Shown: positions 1-7,284 of the stretch, one piece after another | How the letters are laid out: each line of letters opens with the position of its first letter | Position numbering within the stretch: the first letter of the stretch is position 1 | Origin: Scheffersomyces stipitis CBS 6054 | Taxonomy: Eukaryota > Ascomycota > Pichiomycetes > Serinales > Debaryomycetaceae | Reading direction: 5' to 3' | Assembly: GCF_000209165.1 (NCBI RefSeq) | Contig: NC_009042.1 | Location: 930,001 to 994,000, forward strand | Length of the DNA stretch: 64,000 nt | Program-made: the position numbers and the translations under genes | Notes under the pieces: model-generated | The model's database searches: none | What the model was told of the DNA's origin: nothing | The model's input: only the letters and a program-made list of their open reading frames with translations

Positions 1-1285
1 CTCTAGACAATTGCTGCATTTTGTCTTTTATGTCCTTAGTGGCTTCAAATTCGTCATTTGAGCCGGGGTCGAATTGACTTTTTAAGAACTCCAAGGATTT
101 ATGGAGTTCATTTAAAGTTTTGTTATTGTTTTGGGAGACCATGGGCCATTTGTTTGGGATAGTCTCTGTAAGGTGTTTTTCAATTATTTTGGCCATTTCC
201 TCGGCCCGCATTGAATGCCTTTGGTCGAGATGGTCATTTTTGTTATAGAAAGCGTCTATTTGAAGACGTACGTATCTTTTCTCGTTTGAATTTCGAGCAA
301 TCTCACCGAGTGCGGTAAGGCAGAAATCTTGGGGCACATTCCATGCCTTAAGTCTTTCTTCTTGTCCCGCCCAATTGAGATCTGAAAGGGAGTTGGCATA
401 TTTTTGGAGATAGTAGGTGTTTGCTAATTGACGGTATTGTTCTTCTGAAAGGTGACCGGTAGTTTCGTGTAGTTCGGTCAATTGCTTACGTCTAGTTTTT
501 GCGTCTTGAAGAATAGGTGAGGAGTCTCTGTCCACAATTACCTTTTGGAGTTGGCTAGCAGATGGGCCATTTTTTGGATTGAGTATTGGGATTGGTACTT
601 GTTTGGCAATATTGAAGGTACGTAAACCTGTTTTGGCTGATTTGCTGGCAGTTCCTAAGATAGGGAAGATCTGATCAACATTTGGTTGAGTTGTTTTTGA
701 ATTTTTTGAGTTTTTTGAGTTTTTTTTTGAGTTTTGTAAGTTTCCTGTATTTTTTTGGGAGTTTTGTAAATTTTCTTTGTTTTTTTGGGTTTTGGCGTTT
801 TCATGTTGATGGTGAATAAGAAGAGAGTCTTCTTGTTCTGGTAAATCAGTTGATCTGCTGGTAGATTCTAAAGAAGTGGAAACCATTTCATTTTCATCAT
901 TTGCAGCCATTTCCTGGTCGTGTACCTGTCCGATCACGTGATCGTGAAAATTTTTCGAAACCGAAGTTTCAAAACTGTCCATAGTGGAGCTTAATTGGGT
1001 CTGGTTCTGACTAACCAGTCCGTCCATGGGATTATCCCGTAGTTGGGCTGGTTCCTCGGAAGTAGTTGACAATGCTGTCTCGAAAGATGGCTCTAAATCG
1101 CCGTTTTCATCGGCATCTGTGGACTCGCCATCGAGGTCCATCAGATCAGGGGGTGCGACATGGTCGTGTGGATTTCGGTCAATATCCGGTGGTTTTGGCT
1201 CGTTTAAGGCTTGATTTGAAGAGCTTTCACCAGAGAAAACCCCTAGAGGTCCCTCTGGCTGATTGATGGGTCGTAGGTCGGCCAT
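1..1285 (-). CDS. LINE ORF1 protein, N-terminal part (element C, runs off the left edge)
   Basis: An open frame of 428 codons starts at ATG 1285-1283 and is still open at base 2, so the C-terminus lies outside the window. The first ~60 residues are clearly homologous to ORF1 of element A: both have INQ-EGP, ALNEPKPPDI, DLMDLDGES, LEPSF and MDSFETSVSKN. Beyond that the two are only loosely alike, for example WAGQEERLKAWNVPQ here and WAGEQGRIDRWNIPQ in A. This is therefore a second, diverged LINE subfamily, not another copy of A. A Lys/Asn/Gln-rich low-complexity stretch lies at about residues 165-200. The start is preceded by 10 A residues that also form the poly(A) tail of the upstream fragment. 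By analogy with A, the protein is probably an RNA-binding component of the retrotransposition particle. The zinc knuckle is not reached in the window. Confidence 0.8.
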   Translation of the reverse strand, partial: MADLRPINQPEGPLGVFSGESSSNQALNEPKPPDIDRNPHDHVAPPDLMDLDGESTDADENGDLEPSFETALSTTSEEPAQLRDNPMDGLVSQNQTQLSSTMDSFETSVSKNFHDHVIGQVHDQEMAANDENEMVSTSLESTSRSTDLPEQEDSLLIHHQHENAKTQKNKENLQNSQKNTGNLQNSKKNSKNSKNSKTTQPNVDQIFPILGTASKSAKTGLRTFNIAKQVPIPILNPKNGPSASQLQKVIVDRDSSPILQDAKTRRKQLTELHETTGHLSEEQYRQLANTYYLQKYANSLSDLNWAGQEERLKAWNVPQDFCLTALGEIARNSNEKRYVRLQIDAFYNKNDHLDQRHSMRAEEMAKIIEKHLTETIPNKWPMVSQNNNKTLNELHKSLEFLKSQFDPGSNDEFEATKDIKDKMQQLSR

Positions 1286-1295
1286 TTTTTTTTTT
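1278..1295 (-). repeat. Oligo(A)-ATGGCCGA junction repeat, copy 1
   Basis: On the minus strand an A run (1295-1285) is followed by TGGCCGA. It sits between the 3' end of the short LINE fragment and ORF1 of element C, whose start codon it contains. Four copies of this junction bound the LINE units in the array. Confidence 0.85.
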
Positions 1296-1378
1296 AACGT
1301 AGTGGCATACATTGAACATACTAACCCATATAAACAGCTATAAACTAGAGATAAAGGCCATTATCACCCAATGTAGCA
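1286..1378 (-). mobile_element. LINE 3'-end fragment (83 bp plus poly(A))
   Basis: This extreme 5'-truncated insertion consists only of the last 83 bases of the A/B-family 3' UTR (1378-1296) followed by an oligo(A) tail. It matches the 3' ends of elements A and B almost exactly; I see one substitution, near 1369. It is flanked on both sides by ATGGCCGA (1379-1386 and 1278-1285), as expected for target-primed reverse transcription with a target-site duplication. Confidence 0.85.
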
Positions 1379-1395
1379 TCGGCCATTTTTTTTTT
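1379..1395 (-). repeat. Oligo(A)-ATGGCCGA junction repeat, copy 2
   Basis: On the minus strand this is a run of 10 A followed by TGGCCGA. It separates the poly(A) end of element B from the short 3' fragment. Confidence 0.85.
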
Positions 1396-3477
1396 AACGT
1401 AGTGGCATACATTGAACATACTAACCCATATAAACAGCTATAAACTAGAGATAAAGGCCATTATCATCCAATGTAGCATGGGCCAACCAAGAGGAAACCC
1501 AAAGGATGAAAACCTCTGAAGAAGGCGCATAAAAACCGAAACCTAATTAAAGGTATAAGAGCCTAAGAATAGGCGAAGTAGAAATTAAAAGTCTAGAAAT
1601 TGAAAAGTCTAGAAATTAAAAAGTAATGAAAGTGAACAGTAATAAAATTGAAAATACTTTAATAATGTCGAGCCTGAAAAACCGATACCCATGAACTGAG
1701 AAAGGACAGAGAATAACATACTCTATCCTCATTCGTTCGTCGAAGGCGCAAGGAATGCACCGCATGGAGGTATTGGTTAAAAGATAAATAGGCTGACTCT
1801 GGATGTTGGGAATTTCCCATGTAATTCTGGAGAAGAAAATCTTCGTCCTGGGGTCCAATCAAGGCCCTAACGATACGACTCACTTGACAATTTTGATAAG
1901 TATGGTGAAAGAATTGTGTGTTTGTAATTTGTTGTAGGCAAAGTTTGCATTCGACTGGTACTTCAGAAGTATCATGGTAGTCCCTATGGCCTAAATGAAC
2001 GCGCCGAATCTCCTCAACTCCCTTGGGATGTTGTAATTGAATCTTGTAAATTACCTCCCAAAACTGTTGGTAGTCCTCTGTAGACAAGTTGAATTGCTTG
2101 GAAATACTGTCGGAGGTGCAAATTCCAACATTCTGTTGATGTTTCCGTGAACATTGTCGAAAGGTCGTCGAATCGACGTCATCCATCCGCTTTTCCCATA
2201 ATTTAAGGTCCGGAGGATTGCGCACCATAAATTCAAAGGCAGCTTGATCAAAGCTCATTCTAAACTCAGACGTATAGTAACGCCGCCGACCATCGGTGTA
2301 GTGTTGTTTGGCTTTTGTGAGACGAAACCATGCCTTCAACCAGTCTTTTTCGGTATTTGAAAACCCCGCGTAAGCTTGGTACTTGGATAGCAAACGAGGC
2401 CCTTGTGTCTGGATCCCGATTTCTACGAGGAAGAGATACCAAGGCACCACCTCAGTTTCATTGGGATAAGGAGAGGAGGCGGGTGGAATAAATGCATTGA
2501 CAAATGTTTGAATCTTATCGCGAAATGCAATAAGATTCCAATCACGAGTATTGGTTAGCGTTTCGTAAACAACCTTTGCCCTCCTGCCCTGAACTTGTTC
2601 TTCAAGGTTGATGAGCCCAAAACCTCCACGTTTTTTAAGTCCGTGTAAGTTTGAGGACCCAATATGAGGAAGATGGGTTTTGATCATTTTTATTAGCAGT
2701 TTGAAATCCGAGTTTTTCATCGGGTGGTGGAGATCTCGTGGATAAATTTTGGAGTAAATATAGGTATTAAAGCCTGTACATCTAAGATGAACAGGAAGCT
2801 CTTTAACCGAATGAATCATGAGTTGAGTAGATAGAGATTGAATATAACTCTCCCAATTAAACCCATTGATCGGGACTCCTAAGTATTTGTGTTCCGTTAC
2901 ACTAAGATCCAAGCCTGGAAAACCAAGAATGTTCCGAATCTCTTCTGTCGGTGGTTCTCCCCAATAGCAGAGGCGGGATTTGGAAGCACTAACTAAAGAA
3001 TTAGAAACTTGCTCAAACGAAGCAAGTTCCTCCTTCAACACTGCATGATCTCTGCTACTGTTGACAAAGATGGTTAAGTCATCGGCAAACGCAGCGTATT
3101 TTGTAAGAATTGGTGACAAGTTATCGAAATGGACCGGGATTCCTTCTAGCCTGTCCTTAAGACGGGTTAGGAGCGGCTCGAGGCACAAATTAAATAAAAT
3201 GGGCAGTACGGGATTCCCTTGTCTGGTTCCCTGTCTCAACGGGAAAGGGTCCGACTGGGTATTATTAGTAAAAATGGCTGCAAATTGCTGTGTCGTTACC
3301 AGCATAAGAATCCTTTTGAATCGCGTGCCTAAACCAATTCGATCAAGCACCGCAGCTAAATAGTCGTGCGAAATTCGATCGAAGGCTTTGGTGAGGTCCA
3401 CAAGAATTATATTTGCTTCGTTCAGGAGTTCAGGATCAACTTTCATCTTGTCAATCACTGTGCGGAACCGTTGGATC
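1387..3477 (-). mobile_element. 5'-truncated LINE copy (element B)
   Basis: About 2.1 kb nearly identical to the 3' part of element A. The offset is a constant 2101 bases through the coding region, so I see no indels there, and I counted roughly two dozen substitutions (about 1 percent). It begins inside the reverse transcriptase domain and ends in the same 3' UTR and a poly(A) tract. ATGGCCGA lies on both sides (3478-3485 and 1379-1386). The close match to A indicates a recent insertion. Confidence 0.9.
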
Positions 3478-3485
3478 TCGGCCAT
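1659..3485 (-). pseudogene. Truncated LINE ORF2 (reverse transcriptase C-terminal part)
   Basis: An open frame of 608 codons corresponds to the C-terminal half of element A ORF2. It lacks the endonuclease and the first reverse-transcriptase motifs. It retains the VDLTKAFD motif, QGNPV(CTG)P, the catalytic FADD, KYLG, and the C-terminal Cys/His cluster around CKLC...H..C. The apparent start codon ATGGCCGA comes from the junction repeat and not from the element, giving an artificial MAE N-terminus. The reading frame is intact, but it is called a pseudogene because the endonuclease and N-terminal RT are missing. Confidence 0.85.
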
Positions 3486-3496
3486 TTTTTTTTTTT
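3478..3496 (-). repeat. Oligo(A)-ATGGCCGA junction repeat, copy 3
   Basis: On the minus strand this is a run of 12 A followed by TGGCCGA, between the poly(A) end of element A and the truncated 5' end of element B. Confidence 0.85.
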
Positions 3497-3759
3497 AACG
3501 TAGTGGCATACATTGAACATACTAACCCATATAAACAGCTATAAACTAGAGATAAAGGCCATTATCATCCAATGTAGCATGGGCCAACCAAGAGGAAACC
3601 CAAAGGATGAAAACCTCTGAAGAAGGCGCATAAAAACCGAAACCTAATTAAAGGTATAAGAGCCTAAGAATAGGCGAAGTAGAAATTAAAAGTCTAGAAA
3701 TTGAAAAGTCTAGAAATTAAAAAGTAATGAAAGTGAACAGTAATAAAATTGAAAATACT
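3497..3759 (-). other. 3' UTR of LINE element A
   Basis: This non-coding stretch between the ORF2 stop and the poly(A) tract is almost identical to 1396-1658 in element B. Its last 83 bases recur as the separate fragment at 1296-1378. It probably carries the RNA segment recognised by the reverse transcriptase, as 3' UTRs do in many LINEs. Confidence 0.8.
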
Positions 3760-6700
3760 TTAATAATGTCGAGCCTGAAAAACCGATACCCATGAACTGA
3801 GAAAGGACAGAGAATAACATACTCTATCCTCATTCGTTCGTCGAAGGCGCAAGGAATGCACCGCATGGAGGTATTGGTTAAAAGATAAATAGGCTGACTC
3901 TGGATGTTGGGAATTTCCCATGTAATTCTGGAGAAGAAAATCTTCGTCCTGGGGTCCAATCAAGGCCCTAACGATACGACTCACTTGACAATTTTGATAA
4001 GTATGGTGAAAGAATTGTGTGTTTGTAATTTGTTGTAGGCAAAGTTTGCATTCGACTGGTACTTCAGAAGTATCATGGTAGTCCCTATGGCCTAAATGAA
4101 CGCGCCGAATCTCCTCAACTCCCTTGGGATGTTGTAATTGAATCTTGTAAATTACCTCCCAAAACTGTTGGTAGTCCTCTGTAGACAAGTTGAATTGCTT
4201 GGAAATACTGTCGGAGGTGCAAATTCCAACATTCTGTTGATGTTTCCGTGAACATTGTCGAAAGGTCGTCGAATCGACGTCATCCATCCGCTTTTCCCAT
4301 AATTGAAGGTCCGGAGGATTGCGCACCATAAATTCAAAGGCAGTTTGATCAAAGCTCATTCTAAACTCAGACGTATAGTAACGCCGCCGACCATCGGTGT
4401 AGTGTTGTTTGGCTTTTGTGAGACGAAACCATGCCTTCAACCAGTCTTTTTCGGTATTTGAAAACCCCGCGTAAGCTTGGTACTTGGATAGCAAACGAGG
4501 CCCTTGTGTCTGGATCCCGATTTCTACGAGGAAGAGATACCAAGGCACCACCTCAGTTTCATTGGGATAAGGAGAGGAGGCGGGTGGAATAAATGCATTG
4601 ACAAATGTTTGAATCTTATCGCGAAATGCAATAAGATTCCAATCACGAGTATTGGTTAGCGTTTCGTAAACAACCTTGGCCCTCCTGCCCTGAACTTGTT
4701 CTTCAAGGTTGATGAGCCCAAATCCTCCACGTTTTTTAAGTCCGTGTAAGTTTGAGGACCCAATATGAGGAAGATGGGTTTTGATCATTTTTATTAGCTG
4801 TTTGAAATCCGAGTTTTTCATCGGGTGGTGGAGGTCTCGTGGATAAATTTTGGAGTAAATATAGGTATTAAAGCCTGTACATCTAAGATGAACAGGAAGC
4901 TCTTTAACCGAATGAATCATGAGTTGAGTAGAGAGAGATTGAATATAGCGCTCCCAATTAAACCCATTGATCGGGACTCCTAAGTATTTGTGATCCGTTA
5001 CACTAAGATCCAAGCCTGGAAAACCAAGAATGTTCCGAAGCTCTTCTGTCGGTGGTTCTCCCCAATAGCAGAGGCGGGATTTGGAAGCATTAACTAAAGA
5101 ATTTGAAACTTGCTCAAACGCAGCAAGTTCCTCCTTCAACACTTCATGATCTCTTCTACTGTTGACGAAGATGGTTAAGTCATCAGCAAACGCAGCGTAT
5201 TTTGTACGAATTGGTGACAAGTTATCGAAATGGACCGGGATTCCTTCTAGCCTGTCCTTAAGACGGGTTAGGAGCGGCTCGAGGCACAAATTAAATAAAA
5301 TGGGCAGTACGGGATTCCCTTGTCTGGTTCCCTGTCTCAACGGGAAAGGGTCCGACTGGGTATTATTAGTAAAAATGGCTGCAAATTGCTGTGTCGTTAC
5401 CAGCATAAGAATCCTTTTGAATCGCGTGCCTAAACCAATTCGATCAAGCACCGCAGCTAAATAGTCGTGCGAAATTCGATCGAAGGCTTTGGTGAGGTCC
5501 ACAAGAATTATATTTGCTTCCTTCAGGAGTTCAGAATCAACTTTCATCTTGTCGATCACTGTGCGGAACCGTTGGATTTGAAAGTCCATCTGGCGTTCCG
5601 CCATGAAACCACATTGGTCGTAACCGACTAGGGAGTCGACGACCGTTTGTAGTCTCATGTTGAGCACTTGTGAGATCACTCTCAACCCAGTGTCAATGAG
5701 TGAAATAGGACGGAAATTGTTGATAGTGGGGTTTTCAACAGTGTGCTTGGGGATGATTCGGATTAATACGAGCGCAAAGTTGTGCGGTAATAGTCCGGTC
5801 TCCATTATTTCGTTGGCAGTGATGACTAGAAGAGGACCCACTTGTTGCCACACTTTTTTAAGATAGCGATACGGGACGCCATCTTTTCCTGGTGTGGATT
5901 GGTTAGTGGTACGACTGAGAGCCGTAGTGAGTTCTTCGAGCGTTATAGATTCTTCTAGTTTTCGTTGGTCAATCAATGAGATTTTTTTGCGGAACTTTTG
6001 GACGTAGGCCCCGATAAGCCGTTTGGCTTCCTGAGGTTGTGAGTCCAGATAAAGATTCGCATAGAAGTCTCTTTGTATTTTGAGGATGCCTTCGGTGGTA
6101 GTTTCGGTGTGACTTCCATCTGCTGATGTAAGTCTTAAAGTCAAATTTGACTGCCGAGTTATCCCTTTAAATCTCTCAGAGAGGTCATTAAAGAGAGCTT
6201 TTTCGGGGGTGATAAGGCGTTGCGGAGCCTTGGCGCCTGGTTTTCTACCAATGTACGAGAGGACTTCTGGAATACGTTCCACGTACTCCGTGTAGTTTTG
6301 GTAACCATGTCTTTTCATGACCTCAAGGAATTTTTCACTGTCGATCCAATGGTCTCTTAATGTAAACCTTGGTTTACCAATCTTAAGAGTGGCCTCTGGT
6401 AAGATGATTATGGATGTATCGACGGTAGTATGGGTGCTTGTTATGAACTTATGTTTGTGTTGTCCGTATTGCCAGATCCTATCCTTTACTTCCCACGAGA
6501 AGTAAATTCGGTCAAGGCGGCGACAATTTTGGCGATTTTGGTTTGTGAAAAGTTTGATGGTAGGGTTTAAACATCTAAGGCAATCCTGTAAGTGAAAGGA
6601 ATGATAGATGGAATTGAATGCTTGACGAGCTGGAATTTCGGCGGTAGGAGATGCCGAAGTATCTGAGTCAAGTATCGGGTTTTGGACCATATTGAAATCC

Positions 6701-7278
6701 CCCCCTACACAGAGGTGGAGGGTGGCATTGTGTTCAATGTAGTATTTTTCAATTTGCGCGTCTATCTGTTGCTGTAGGGCTTCAAACAAATCAGTCTGTT
6801 GACTGTATTGGCCACTTGGCCCATAGATGCAGATAAAGAGGAAGTATTCATTTGTTTCCTTGATTTGTAAAATGACATCCGCAACTTGGGGTGCCATCTC
6901 TGCATTCAAGGAAAGGTTATTCGACCGTATTTTTGAGAATTGCTGGTGTGTGTAGTTGAGAATGATGGCCGCACGAGTGTGCTGAGTGGAATAGATAAGT
7001 TCTTGGTCATGTCTTTCTAGTGTGTTTTCTAGAGAGGTAAGCCAATCGGTATGATTGGATCTATGTGAACGACAACTAATTGGTCGTTGAGATGGTTTTT
7101 TAAATTTGGTTTCTTGCATGAACACAATATCTGAATCTTTTGCAAGTTTCCAAAAATTGCCAATTGCAGTATTATTTTGAATGTTTTTTGTGCGTATCTT
7201 TAAAAGATTATTCCTATGATCTACCAACCTTCGGGGAAATTGACGGTTGGTGATATGGTGATCTATAAGGGACGACAT
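3760..7278 (-). CDS. LINE ORF2: APE-type endonuclease / reverse transcriptase
   Basis: A protein of 1172 codons that nicks target DNA and reverse-transcribes the element RNA. The endonuclease (about residues 25-295) shows QET (55-57), YGPSG (152-156), GDFN (193-196) and LDRI (255-258). The usual SDH near the end of this domain reads STH (281-283), so the Asp that orients the catalytic His is replaced by Thr. The reverse transcriptase (about 480-800) shows FRPISL (522-527), VDLTKAFD (593-600), RQGNPV-S-PILF (652-661; residue 658 is a CTG codon, Ser in this clade), FADD (697-700) and KYLG. A C-terminal Cys/His cluster (CKLC...H..C) is typical of LINEs. I see no RNase H domain. The ATG lies 6 nt after the ORF1 stop and in the same frame. 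Confidence 0.92.
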   Translation of the reverse strand: MSSLIDHHITNRQFPRRLVDHRNNLLKIRTKNIQNNTAIGNFWKLAKDSDIVFMQETKFKKPSQRPISCRSHRSNHTDWLTSLENTLERHDQELIYSTQHTRAAIILNYTHQQFSKIRSNNLSLNAEMAPQVADVILQIKETNEYFLFICIYGPSGQYSQQTDLFEALQQQIDAQIEKYYIEHNATLHLCVGGDFNMVQNPILDSDTSASPTAEIPARQAFNSIYHSFHLQDCLRCLNPTIKLFTNQNRQNCRRLDRIYFSWEVKDRIWQYGQHKHKFITSTHTTVDTSIIILPEATLKIGKPRFTLRDHWIDSEKFLEVMKRHGYQNYTEYVERIPEVLSYIGRKPGAKAPQRLITPEKALFNDLSERFKGITRQSNLTLRLTSADGSHTETTTEGILKIQRDFYANLYLDSQPQEAKRLIGAYVQKFRKKISLIDQRKLEESITLEELTTALSRTTNQSTPGKDGVPYRYLKKVWQQVGPLLVITANEIMETGLLPHNFALVLIRIIPKHTVENPTINNFRPISLIDTGLRVISQVLNMRLQTVVDSLVGYDQCGFMAERQMDFQIQRFRTVIDKMKVDSELLKEANIILVDLTKAFDRISHDYLAAVLDRIGLGTRFKRILMLVTTQQFAAIFTNNTQSDPFPLRQGTRQGNPVLPILFNLCLEPLLTRLKDRLEGIPVHFDNLSPIRTKYAAFADDLTIFVNSRRDHEVLKEELAAFEQVSNSLVNASKSRLCYWGEPPTEELRNILGFPGLDLSVTDHKYLGVPINGFNWERYIQSLSTQLMIHSVKELPVHLRCTGFNTYIYSKIYPRDLHHPMKNSDFKQLIKMIKTHLPHIGSSNLHGLKKRGGFGLINLEEQVQGRRAKVVYETLTNTRDWNLIAFRDKIQTFVNAFIPPASSPYPNETEVVPWYLFLVEIGIQTQGPRLLSKYQAYAGFSNTEKDWLKAWFRLTKAKQHYTDGRRRYYTSEFRMSFDQTAFEFMVRNPPDLQLWEKRMDDVDSTTFRQCSRKHQQNVGICTSDSISKQFNLSTEDYQQFWEVIYKIQLQHPKGVEEIRRVHLGHRDYHDTSEVPVECKLCLQQITNTQFFHHTYQNCQVSRIVRALIGPQDEDFLLQNYMGNSQHPESAYLSFNQYLHAVHSLRLRRTNEDRVCYSLSFLSSWVSVFQARHY

Positions 7279-7284
7279 TTTTTT

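Noticed and set aside
1616..1858. 80-codon frame overlapping the LINE 3' part, and its copy at 3717-3959
   Set aside because: It is duplicated only because the LINE is duplicated; it lies in another frame of ORF2 and the 3' UTR.
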